From CAJQND01 sp051010055 (GTDB taxonomy: Bacteria; Pseudomonadota; Alphaproteobacteria; Rhizobiales; CAJQND01), in contig JBPCVY010000201.1 in the NCBI GenBank assembly GCA_051010055.1, positions 1 through 17,270 on the forward strand: a stretch of DNA of 17,270 nt, given 5' to 3'. Position 1 is the stretch's first letter. Every line of letters starts with the position of its first letter. Shown in pieces: positions 1-6,520 of this stretch. A program made the position numbers and the translations under genes. The notes under the pieces are model-generated. The model was not told where the DNA came from, ran no database searches, and saw nothing but the letters and a program-made list of their open reading frames with translations.

Positions 1-1660
1 GCTGGGATTTGTCGGCAAAAAAGTCCTTGGCCGAGCCCACATCGCCGAACAGGTCAGAGCAGGCGGGGCTGCGGTACAAAATTTCCGATTCTTCCATTGT
101 CGTCATCTGGATCGGAATGGGACAGGAATCGAGAACCTTGTGAACCAGCGCATCGGTTTCCTTTTGGGCCTCCTCGACGCGTTTGCGCTCGGTAATATCA
201 GAGCGCGTTACCACAAAGCCGCCAAGCTCGGTGGGGTGAACGGAAACCGAATACCAGCGGCCATTGCCCTGGCGCAGTTCAAAGTCCTGAATGAACTCAA
301 CACCTCCGGCAAGTCGCTCATCAACCCATTCTCCTTCGCGGCCCACCGCGTCGGCATAAATCCCGCGCTCAGCGGAAGCGCGCATAAGCTCTTCCCACGG
401 CATGCCGGGCTCCAAAAGGTCGGCCACTTCTTCGTTCATTTCCAGGTAGCTGGTGTTGCAAAAAACAAGACGGCTGTCTTCGTCATAAAGCGCAAAGCCT
501 TCAGACAGGGCCTCAATGGCGTCGCCCAGAAGCTTGCGGGCGCGGATTTGCTCGTTCTCACGCTGTTTTTGATCCGTCACATCCATGATGCCGGCAACGA
601 GGACATCACGGCCTTGAAAATGCACCAGGCTGACATTTCCCTTCGCCCAGAACTCTTCGCCGTTCTCCTTCTTCCAGGCGCATTCGAAACCTTCAATGGT
701 GCCCTCTTTGCGCAATTGCTTGATGAGCCGCTTCCTGTCGTCGATATCTACATAGGCTTTACGGACATCGGTTTTGCGGCTTGGGTCCCGTTCGCGCCCG
801 AACATACGCGCGCAGGCTTCGCTTTCGAAGATAAGCTCGCCTGTTTTCAGATCGTTCATCCAGACCGGGAGCGGGTGACTTTCGACCACAAAGCGGATTT
901 CCGCATCCCGTTCCTTTTGGGTTGTGATGTCGGCAATGCCCGAAAGCACCACATGGCGCCCGTCAAATTCCGTGCGCCTAACGTTGCCGGTGGCCCAAAA
1001 CTCACCACCATCTGCTTTTTTCAGTATGGCTTCGTAGTTGTTGATCTCATCGGTGTTCTCCAGCTCCTTGGCCAGGGCAACATAGTCGTTATCGTTGGCG
1101 AAATGATCTCTCAGATGAGCGGGCGCCTTGAAGCCCGGTTTGTCCCATCCGAAAAGACGTGCCGCTGCATCACTTTGGTAAATGACCGCGCCGTTTGTGG
1201 CATCGTTCATCCACACAGGCAGGGGATGGTTCTTGATCAGAAATCCGAAAAGGTCTTCGCGCTGTTTCCGCTCGGTAATGTCGGCAACGCCTGAGATGAA
1301 GACATCGCGGCCCTCATAGGTGCTGCGCCGGATTGTTGCTGCAATCCAGATGATCGACTCGTCGGCCCGTTTAAGCCGCATCTCATAGTCAACCACCCGG
1401 TCGCCCTTTGAGAGTTCCCCGCGAATTTTCGCGCGGTCATCATCATCTGCATAGTGATCGCGGATGAATTGAGGTTTGTCCGGGTCCCACTTGCGGCCCA
1501 GGGTCTCGGAGCCGGAAAGGCTCTCATAGATGATCTCGCCACTTTCCTCATCAACCACCCAAACAGGAAGGGGATGGCTTTCTGTGATACATCGGAAAAG
1601 CTCTAGATCTCCGGTTTCTTCAACTTTGGTTTTCTTCTGACGGCTTTTTGACTTGGCCAT
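1..1660 (-). CDS. Multi-PAS sensor protein, C-terminus cut by window edge
   Basis: An open frame starts at the ATG at 1660-1658 and runs without a stop to base 1, giving 553 residues and an incomplete gene. It holds at least five PAS domains. Three tandem copies begin with the motif HPLPVW near residues 28, 144 and 262 (period about 117) and end in GVADITERKQR, GIADITTQKER and GIMDVTDQKQR-type linkers. A fourth, of the AIEALSEGFALYD type, starts near residue 381, and a fifth (CPIPIQMT) starts near 508 and is cut off. There is no signal peptide or membrane segment, so it is probably cytoplasmic. PAS domains bind small ligands or cofactors and pass the signal to an output domain. The last two PAS types often precede a class III adenylate cyclase or a histidine kinase in this group. 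The output domain lies outside the window, so this is inference. A weak GAAAGAG Shine-Dalgarno precedes the ATG. The gene is divergent from the DUF1127 operon. Confidence 0.88.
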   Translation of the reverse strand, partial: MAKSKSRQKKTKVEETGDLELFRCITESHPLPVWVVDEESGEIIYESLSGSETLGRKWDPDKPQFIRDHYADDDDRAKIRGELSKGDRVVDYEMRLKRADESIIWIAATIRRSTYEGRDVFISGVADITERKQREDLFGFLIKNHPLPVWMNDATNGAVIYQSDAAARLFGWDKPGFKAPAHLRDHFANDNDYVALAKELENTDEINNYEAILKKADGGEFWATGNVRRTEFDGRHVVLSGIADITTQKERDAEIRFVVESHPLPVWMNDLKTGELIFESEACARMFGRERDPSRKTDVRKAYVDIDDRKRLIKQLRKEGTIEGFECAWKKENGEEFWAKGNVSLVHFQGRDVLVAGIMDVTDQKQRENEQIRARKLLGDAIEALSEGFALYDEDSRLVFCNTSYLEMNEEVADLLEPGMPWEELMRASAERGIYADAVGREGEWVDERLAGGVEFIQDFELRQGNGRWYSVSVHPTELGGFVVTRSDITERKRVEEAQKETDALVHKVLDSCPIPIQMTTMEESEILYRSPACSDLFGDVGSAKDFFADKSQ

Positions 1661-1704
1661 ATTTCACTACTCTTTCGCCCAATCGAGTGTGTAGAACTCA
1701 TTAG

Positions 1705-1734
1705 ATTTTAAATATCTAAGCCACTCTTATTCAA
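1705..1734 (-). promoter_or_regulatory. Candidate sigma-70 promoter of the multi-PAS gene
   Basis: Read on the minus strand, a -35 hexamer TTGAAT (1734-1729) is followed after 18 bases by a -10 hexamer TAAAAT (1710-1705). They match the consensus at 4 of 6 and 5 of 6 positions. The start codon at 1660 would be about 40 bases downstream of transcription start. This is a hexamer match only; the local AT-richness makes chance matches likely. Confidence 0.3.
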
Positions 1735-1823
1735 GAAAACATATCTGTTGCTTGTTTCACTACTTTTTCAAAACGGCCGGGAATTGTTTCAATTGTTTCA
1801 ATTGGCCGGAAACCCGCAGTTTT

Positions 1824-1841
1824 ATTGGACGGTTGTCCAAT
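1824..1841. repeat. Perfect 7-bp inverted repeat
   Basis: ATTGGAC (1824-1830), a 4-base spacer GGTT, then GTCCAAT (1835-1841). It could be an operator dyad or a small hairpin. No T-tract follows that would make it an intrinsic terminator. Confidence 0.5.
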
Positions 1842-1881
1842 TTTGAGCAGGAATGCCTGAAATTCCTTGAAACAATCGAAA

Positions 1882-1894
1882 CACGAAATTCGTG
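1882..1894. repeat. 13-bp palindrome with a nearby half-site
   Basis: CACGAA (1882-1887), a central A, then TTCGTG (1889-1894). The right half, ATTCGTGA, recurs at 1905-1912, 17 bases downstream, as a direct repeat. It lies about 90 bases upstream of the DUF1127 start codon, which would suit an operator. Confidence 0.5.
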
Positions 1895-1976
1895 ATCCAG
1901 AAAAATTCGTGAAACAGAAGGCCGCTATTTCTTTGCCTCGCAAACACGAAAACCAATGAAGCTGAGGAACTGGAAC

Positions 1977-2204
1977 ATGAACTTCGCATTATCAGCCCCC
2001 ACAAGCAGCCGTTCCGGCTCCTTCAAGGGCACTACCTTCACTGAACACTTCAGAGCGTTGCGCACACGTGCTCAGTACAAGCGTGATGCACGCAGTTTGC
2101 GGGCTCTGGATGAACGCACATTGCGCGATATGGGCATCGATCGCTCGGAAATATTGTCCGTCGTTTATGCCGATGCCAGGGAACGGAGGACGCGTTATGC
2201 ATAA
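1977..2204 (+). CDS. DUF1127 family small protein
   Basis: This is a 75-residue basic protein. Its C-terminal half, roughly residues 23-64, carries the DUF1127 pattern, with the hallmark RALDERTLRDMGIDRSEI at residues 42-59. DUF1127 proteins are short and common in alphaproteobacteria. Some members have been linked to RNA binding and to phosphate or carbon regulation, but this subtype has no assigned function. I chose the ATG at 1977 because GAGGA at 1964-1968 lies 8 bases upstream. An in-frame ATG at 1956 would add seven residues but has no Shine-Dalgarno. The stop overlaps the start of the next gene by 8 bases, so the two are probably translationally coupled. It is the first gene of a probable operon with metY and metA. 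Confidence 0.85.
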   Translation: MNFALSAPTSSRSGSFKGTTFTEHFRALRTRAQYKRDARSLRALDERTLRDMGIDRSEILSVVYADARERRTRYA

Positions 2205-3072
2205 GATTGATGTAAACGGCAGAAAGCTGGCCTACCGGCAAACCGGTTCGGGACCTGTGGTAATCGCCTTGCACTCAACCGCATCCGATGGCCGCCAGTG
2301 GAAGAGCCTGACAGCTCATCTCAAGCAGCGCTTTACCGTGATTACTCCTGACTTGCCGGGCTATGGGGGCTCTGCTCCCTGGCCTGGTAAGGGCCCGGCA
2401 AGTCTTGCAGATGATGCCAACTTCATCTTTGAGCTCATCGCCCGCATGGGTGAGCCTGTGCATCTGGTGGGACATTCGTTCGGTGCGGCCGTGGCTCTCA
2501 AAATCGCAATGATGCGCCCTGGCTGGGTGCGCTCACTCACCGTTGTCGAACCGGCACTGTTTCATGTGCTGCGTGATGGGGAATTGGGCGATAAGGAGCT
2601 GTTCCGTGAGATTTCCGCAATTGCGGGCACGGTAAACGCTGCCGCTGCAGAGGGCAATCCATGGGCGGGCATGGCCAGGTTCATCGACTTTTGGAATGGC
2701 GATGGAGCGTGGACCAAAACCCATCACGCATTGCGCGCTGGATTTGCCCGTCAGATCAGCCCGGTGATCAACAACTTTGCCGCCGGCTTTAACGAGCGCT
2801 GGAAAATGAAAATGGTGCGCGCGATCCAATGTCCCGTGCTGGCGATCATGGGTTTGGAAGGACCTTTATGCGCCCAGCGGGTTACCGAAATGCTGGCTGA
2901 AAACATGCCCAACGCCCGTCTCACCATTGTGCCGGAAGCAGGCCACATGGTGCCGCTAACTGACCCGCACATTGTTGACCCCATGATTTGCGGCCACCTG
3001 GTTGCAGCCGACATAAACCGGGAAAAGCCTGTGCGCCTGGTTCAGCACATCCCGTTTCCCAAAGCCGCTTGA
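2197..3072 (+). CDS. Alpha/beta hydrolase fold protein
   Basis: This is a 291-residue single-domain alpha/beta hydrolase, probably cytoplasmic (no signal peptide). The nucleophile elbow is GHSFGA with Ser94. The oxyanion-hole region is ALHSTAS (residues 24-30). The catalytic His is in EAGHMVP (His250). The strand-6 acid position reads MGLEGPL, giving Glu221 where Asp is usual, so the acid residue is uncertain. The family includes esterases, lipases, C-C hydrolases and haloperoxidases, and the substrate cannot be read from sequence. At 291 residues it is shorter than MetX homoserine acetyltransferases, and I do not see MetX-specific features. The ATG at 2197 has GGAGG about 8 bases upstream and overlaps the DUF1127 stop. 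A longer in-frame extension to 2068 lies inside the DUF1127 gene and is not used. It ends 28 bases before metY. Confidence 0.87.
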   Translation: MHKIDVNGRKLAYRQTGSGPVVIALHSTASDGRQWKSLTAHLKQRFTVITPDLPGYGGSAPWPGKGPASLADDANFIFELIARMGEPVHLVGHSFGAAVALKIAMMRPGWVRSLTVVEPALFHVLRDGELGDKELFREISAIAGTVNAAAAEGNPWAGMARFIDFWNGDGAWTKTHHALRAGFARQISPVINNFAAGFNERWKMKMVRAIQCPVLAIMGLEGPLCAQRVTEMLAENMPNARLTIVPEAGHMVPLTDPHIVDPMICGHLVAADINREKPVRLVQHIPFPKAA

Positions 3073-3100
3073 CGCCACATCCACCCCAAGGAGAAGTCCC

Positions 3101-4423
3101 ATGACCACAACAACAAACCCTGAAACCATTGTTCTGCACACAGGCTATCGCGCCGACCCTGCTACAAACTCGGTGGCGGTGCCGATTTACCAGACGACAT
3201 CCTACCAGTTCGATAACACCGAACACGCAGGCAAGCTGTTCGCATTGCAGGAGCTTGGCAATGTCTATACACGCCTGATGAACCCCACCACGGATGTTCT
3301 TGAACAACGGATAACGGCGCTTGAAGGTGGCGCAGCAGCGCTAGCGGTAAGCTCCGGCCAGGCTGCAACGGCTGCCGCCATTCAAAACATCGCTCAGGCT
3401 GGTGATAATATTGTCAGCTCCACCGATCTTTACGGTGGCACCTGGAATCTTTTTGCCAACACATTTGACAAAATGGGCATTGAGGTGCGCTTCGTTGACC
3501 CGAAAAACCCTGAAGGGTTCCGCCAGGCGACCGATGAGAAAACCCGCGCCTACTATGCGGAAACCCTGCCCAACCCGAAGCTTAATGTGTTTCCCATTGG
3601 CGAGGTGGCGGCCATTGCCGAAGAGCTCGTCGTACCTCTCATCATGGATAACACGGCGAGCCCTGTCATTTGCCGCCCCTTTGACCATGGCGCTCACATC
3701 ATCGTTTACTCAACCACCAAATATATTGGCGGGCACGGCACCTCCATCGGCGGCATGATCGTCGATTCAGGCAGGTTTGACTGGGAAAAGCATGCCGAAC
3801 GCTTTCCCATGCTGAACCAGCCCGATCCCAGCTATCATGGCGCAGTGTGGACTGAGGCCGTAAAGCCGCTTGGGCCCATTGCTTACATTCTCAAGGCGCG
3901 TGTTACTGTTCAGCGCGATCTGGGTTATGCGGTCTCGCCCTTCAATGCCTTTCAGTTCATTCAGGGTCTTGAAACCCTGCCGCTCAGAATGCGTGAGCAC
4001 TGCCGCAACGCGACAGCAGTTGCTGAGTTCCTCAACACCCATGAAGGCGTTGAGAGTGTCACCCACCCCAGCCTTGCCACAGGCGAAATGCGCCGGCGTG
4101 CTGATGTCTACATGACCGGCGGCATGGGCGCTCTGGTGGGCTTCGAAATCAAAGGTGGCGCTGAGGCCGGCCTGAAGTTCATCGATAATCTGAAGATGTT
4201 CTATCATGTGGCCAACATTGGCGATGCCCGTTCATTGGCCATTCACCCGGCAACCTCTACACATCAGCAACTGAGCCCTGAAGACCAATTAGCCACCGGC
4301 GTTACCCCTGGCTATGTGCGTCTTTCTATAGGCATTGAGCATGTTGACGACATTATTGCTGATCTCTCCCAGGCCCTTGAGGCAGCGGCAGGCAGCGTAT
4401 CTGCCACAGCCAAGGCGGCCTAA
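3101..4423 (+). CDS. metY: O-acetylhomoserine sulfhydrylase (aminocarboxypropyltransferase)
   Basis: This PLP enzyme of the Cys/Met metabolism family joins O-acetylhomoserine with sulfide, or with methanethiol, to give homocysteine or methionine plus acetate in the cytoplasm. At 440 residues it matches MetY (about 430) and is longer than MetZ or cystathionine lyases (about 390-400). Visible motifs are YTRLMNPT (56-63), SSGQAA (84-89), YGGTWNLF (111-118), MDNTAS (182-187) and the PLP-lysine segment YSTTKYIGGHGTS, with Lys207. The start has AAGGAG 6-7 bases upstream. It lies 28 bases after the hydrolase and 64 bases before metA. Pairing with an acetyl-type MetA supports O-acetylhomoserine rather than the succinyl ester as substrate. 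Confidence 0.95.
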   Translation: MTTTTNPETIVLHTGYRADPATNSVAVPIYQTTSYQFDNTEHAGKLFALQELGNVYTRLMNPTTDVLEQRITALEGGAAALAVSSGQAATAAAIQNIAQAGDNIVSSTDLYGGTWNLFANTFDKMGIEVRFVDPKNPEGFRQATDEKTRAYYAETLPNPKLNVFPIGEVAAIAEELVVPLIMDNTASPVICRPFDHGAHIIVYSTTKYIGGHGTSIGGMIVDSGRFDWEKHAERFPMLNQPDPSYHGAVWTEAVKPLGPIAYILKARVTVQRDLGYAVSPFNAFQFIQGLETLPLRMREHCRNATAVAEFLNTHEGVESVTHPSLATGEMRRRADVYMTGGMGALVGFEIKGGAEAGLKFIDNLKMFYHVANIGDARSLAIHPATSTHQQLSPEDQLATGVTPGYVRLSIGIEHVDDIIADLSQALEAAAGSVSATAKAA

Positions 4424-4431
4424 GCGAAAAT

Positions 4432-4463
4432 GGAAGCCGGCCAATGCGGACAGGCCGGCTTCC
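4432..4463 (+). repeat. Perfect 11-bp-stem hairpin between metY and metA
   Basis: The arms GGAAGCCGGCC (4432-4442) and GGCCGGCTTCC (4453-4463) are exactly complementary, with a 10-base loop. On the plus strand no T-tract follows, so it is not a classical intrinsic terminator. It may limit read-through into metA, protect the metY mRNA 3' end, or be a stability element within a polycistronic message. The metA Shine-Dalgarno (AAGGGA, 4475-4480) lies 11 bases after the stem and stays free. Confidence 0.7.
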
Positions 4464-4487
4464 CTCACCATGTGAAGGGATAAACCG

Positions 4488-5366
4488 ATGACCATCTATG
4501 TTCCGCCCGGACTGCCTGCAGCAAGGATTTTGCGCAGCGCCGGAATTGCGATTTCGGACGCGCCTGCAATGGATGTGCTCGGCAGCCGGCGCCTGCGCAT
4601 CGTGCTCATCAATTTGATGCCCGACAAACCGGCCACCGAAAAACATTTTGCCAGCGTGCTGGCTGCCGCCGGCAGGCCGGTGGAGCTGACTTTGGTGCGT
4701 CCGGAAAGCCATATATCGAAGAATGCCAGCGTTGAACATATGGCGCGCTTTTATCAAACATGGAGCCAGGCGAAGGCCGGCCACGTAGACGGAGTCATTG
4801 TGACGGGCGCGCCGGTTGAGATGCTGCCCTTCGAGGATGTTGACTATTGGCAGGAACTAACGGCGATCATGGCTGAGATCAGGCGCCGGAAGATTCCTCT
4901 CCTAGCAATCTGCTGGGCGGCGCAGGCAGCGCTTTACCACTATCACCACGTCCCCAAGCACGTTCTTGAAAAGAAGGCGTTTGGAGTTTTTGAGCAACAG
5001 GTCTTCCAGCATGGCTCGCCAAGTGTCAAAGGCATGGGCAATCATTTTCCCTGCCCCGTGTCGCGTCATACCGAAGTGCGCTGGAGCGATATCCTTTACG
5101 TGCCGGATTTGCATGTTGCAGCCGCGAGCAATGAAACCGGGCTTTGCCTGGTTGAGGAGCGCTCGGCCAATGCGCTCTATATGTTCAATCATCTTGAATA
5201 TGGCAGCCGCACCCTGGCCCGCGAATATTGGCGCGATGTGGCGAACGGAAGCGCTATTAATGTCCCGTCCAATCTCTTTGTGGGCGATGATCCTGCCGGG
5301 CCAATTCACAACGATTGGCGCAATCCGGGCCTGTCGTTTTTCCAGAACTGGACCGCCAAATTGTAG
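4488..5366 (+). CDS. metA: Homoserine O-acetyltransferase, MetA family
   Basis: This cytoplasmic enzyme acylates L-homoserine in the first committed step of methionine synthesis. The 292-residue protein lines up with E. coli MetA numbering: nucleophile Cys142 (AICWAAQAAL), His235 and Glu237 (MFNHLEY). In the GAPVEMLPFEDVDYW segment residue 111 is Glu. Glu at this position marks acetyl-CoA users such as Bacillus MetA, while Gly marks succinyl-CoA users such as E. coli, so I predict an acetyltransferase although such genes are often labelled succinyltransferase. This fits the neighbouring metY. Two family-conserved spots differ: the usual CWGAQA reads CWAAQA (Ala144), and the usual PHSRHTE reads PVSRHTE (Val191). 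The ATG has AAGGGA 7 bases upstream. It is the last gene of the probable methionine operon. Confidence 0.94.
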   Translation: MTIYVPPGLPAARILRSAGIAISDAPAMDVLGSRRLRIVLINLMPDKPATEKHFASVLAAAGRPVELTLVRPESHISKNASVEHMARFYQTWSQAKAGHVDGVIVTGAPVEMLPFEDVDYWQELTAIMAEIRRRKIPLLAICWAAQAALYHYHHVPKHVLEKKAFGVFEQQVFQHGSPSVKGMGNHFPCPVSRHTEVRWSDILYVPDLHVAAASNETGLCLVEERSANALYMFNHLEYGSRTLAREYWRDVANGSAINVPSNLFVGDDPAGPIHNDWRNPGLSFFQNWTAKL

Positions 5367-5563
5367 AAACGGTACAAAATGGCCCGGCCGCGGCGGAATG
5401 TGATTTTTGAGTTCCTGACAAATTAATGCCGCTGGCGGCAAAAAATTTAACACCAGTGACTATTCACCGCTTTTTTGAAGCGAGGGCTTGCGTATCCGGT
5501 TTCAGGTGGGCAGAATTGTGAAAATTTGCCCGTTTGCAACCGGGCGTGGGGGAGTGTTTTAGT
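5367..5563. other. Intergenic region between metA and the ABC importer
   Basis: These 197 bases show no coding signal and no remnant of a substrate-binding protein gene. A weak promoter-like pair is TTGCGT (5488-5493), a 17-base spacer and CAGAAT (5511-5516), matching at 3 and 4 of 6 positions. A small hairpin with arms GCCCG (5528-5532) and CGGGC (5541-5545) sits just before the Shine-Dalgarno GGGGGAG at 5548-5554. No clear terminator for metA is visible. Confidence 0.35.
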
Positions 5564-6520
5564 ATGGGTAAGGTGCTTACGCTGATCGTTCAGCGTCTCG
5601 GCCTCGGCCTTTTGACCCTTTTTGCCGTTTCTCTGATAATTTTTCTGGGTGTTGAACTTCTTCCCGGCGATATCGCCACGGAAATCCTGGGCCAGGACGC
5701 TCTTCCGGAAACCGTTGAGAATTTTCGCAGGGAACTTGGTCTCGATAGACCTCCCATACCCCGGTATCTTGAATGGGTTGGCGGTGCAATTCAGGGCGAT
5801 TTCGGCAATTCGTTTGCCAACGGACGGCCAATTTCAGAACTTATCGGCTTCAGGTTGAGCAATACGATGTTCCTTGCTCTCATGACGGCATCTATTGCCG
5901 TGCCGCTTTCCCTGATCGCCGGCGTTATGGCTGCTCTGTACAGAAATTCCTTCTACGACCGCGCGATCAACATCTTCACACTGACATCAATCTCGTTTCC
6001 GGAATTTTTTATTGCGTACATCATGATCATTTTGTTCGCGCAGAAGCTGGGTTGGTTTCCAACCCTGTCCAGTGTTAGTCCGGACACCGGTTTCGCAACC
6101 AAGCTTTACCTGTGCGCGCTACCGGCCTTGACCATGACGCTGGCGGTTTTCGCCCACATGATGCGCATGACGCGGGCCGCAATCCTGAACCTTCTGGCGA
6201 GTCCATATATCGAAATGGCCAATCTGAAGGGGTTGGAGCGTTCGCGGGTTGTCGTCAAGCACGCACTGCCTAATGCCTGGGCGCCGATCGCTAACGTTAT
6301 TGCCCTGAATCTGGCATATCTGGTTGTATCGGTTGTGGTGGTCGAAGTGGTTTTTGTTTTCCCCGGCCTTGGCCAGCTCATGGTTGACAGCGTCTCTGTC
6401 CGGGATGTGCCTGTCGTGCAGGCATGTTCGATGATCTTCGCCGCGACATACATTTTGCTTAACTTGACGGCGGACATCATATCAATCGTCACCAATCCGA
6501 GGCTGTTGCATCCAAGATGA
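5564..6520 (+). CDS. Peptide/nickel-type ABC importer permease (DppB-like)
   Basis: This 318-residue inner-membrane permease belongs to the binding-protein-dependent transport family (DppB/OppB type). A first membrane helix spans about residues 9-31, followed by the typical LLPGD segment and the conserved long periplasmic stretch (GLDRPPIPRYLEW, then GDFGNS), and then five more helices. The cytoplasmic EAA-type loop that docks to the ATPase is near 217-238 (EMANLKGL ... KHALPNA). I chose the ATG at 5564 because GGGGGAG lies 9 bases upstream. A TTG 30 bases upstream in frame has no such site. The TGA stop overlaps the next start (ATGA). Dpp/Opp-family importers carry peptides, opines, glutathione, nickel chelates and others; the substrate is not readable here. 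I see no substrate-binding protein gene next to it. Confidence 0.92.
   Translation: MGKVLTLIVQRLGLGLLTLFAVSLIIFLGVELLPGDIATEILGQDALPETVENFRRELGLDRPPIPRYLEWVGGAIQGDFGNSFANGRPISELIGFRLSNTMFLALMTASIAVPLSLIAGVMAALYRNSFYDRAINIFTLTSISFPEFFIAYIMIILFAQKLGWFPTLSSVSPDTGFATKLYLCALPALTMTLAVFAHMMRMTRAAILNLLASPYIEMANLKGLERSRVVVKHALPNAWAPIANVIALNLAYLVVSVVVVEVVFVFPGLGQLMVDSVSVRDVPVVQACSMIFAATYILLNLTADIISIVTNPRLLHPR

Larger units (their letters stand above)
1753..1916. repeat. Five copies of TGTTTCA / TGAAACA, two in exact tandem
   Basis: TGTTTCA occurs at 1753-1759, 1785-1791 and 1794-1800. Its reverse complement TGAAACA occurs at 1868-1874 and 1910-1916. The second and third copies belong to an exact 9-bp tandem repeat, ATTGTTTCA at 1783-1791 and 1792-1800. 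The fourth belongs to the exact inverse, TGAAACAAT at 1868-1876. The tandem pair is flanked by GGCCGG at 1775-1780 and 1804-1809. This is plausible as a regulator binding array; the function is unknown. Confidence 0.55.
1661..1976. other. Divergent intergenic region, no gene seen, repeat-rich
   Basis: These 316 bases separate the minus-strand multi-PAS gene from the plus-strand DUF1127 operon. They are clearly richer in AT than the neighbouring genes. Two short minus-strand frames (ending near 1731 and 1822) show no recognisable family and no good ribosome binding site, so I do not call them. What is present is a dense set of short repeats: five copies of TGTTTCA or its complement, a 7-bp inverted repeat at 1824-1841, a 13-bp palindrome at 1882-1894 and two GGCCGG boxes. 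The region must hold the promoters of both flanking genes. The repeats look like operator sites, but no regulator can be named. Confidence 0.6.

Noticed and set aside
140..1294. A 384-residue open frame on the plus strand
   Set aside because: It lies wholly antisense to the multi-PAS gene, resembles no family, and the minus strand gives clear PAS domains. It is a shadow frame.
1775..1809. GGCCGG-flanked tandem repeat as a CRISPR-like or mobile-element end
   Set aside because: There are only two 9-bp units with no spacers, no cas genes, no transposase and no target-site duplication.
1731..2004. Two short minus-strand frames of 60-70 codons in the intergenic region
   Set aside because: They have no recognisable family, no convincing ribosome binding site, and overlap the repeat array and the DUF1127 start.
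2068..2196. N-terminal extension of the alpha/beta hydrolase
   Set aside because: It runs inside the DUF1127 gene in another frame, has no hydrolase-family similarity, and the ATG at 2197 has a good Shine-Dalgarno.
2197..3072. The alpha/beta hydrolase as MetX homoserine acetyltransferase
   Set aside because: It is too short at 291 residues, lacks the larger MetX lid domain, and a MetA-type acyltransferase already lies in the operon.
4424..4487. Possible SAM-type riboswitch before metA (also considered at 3073-3100 and 1661-1976)
   Set aside because: SAM-II elements occur upstream of met genes in alphaproteobacteria, but I could not find the conserved pseudoknot segment (GCUAAAAAGG-like) here. 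The metY-metA gap holds a simple hairpin.
5427..5440. TGCCGC-TG-GCGGCA inverted repeat as a terminator for metA
   Set aside because: The loop of two bases is too tight without opening a pair, and on the plus strand it is followed by A residues rather than T.
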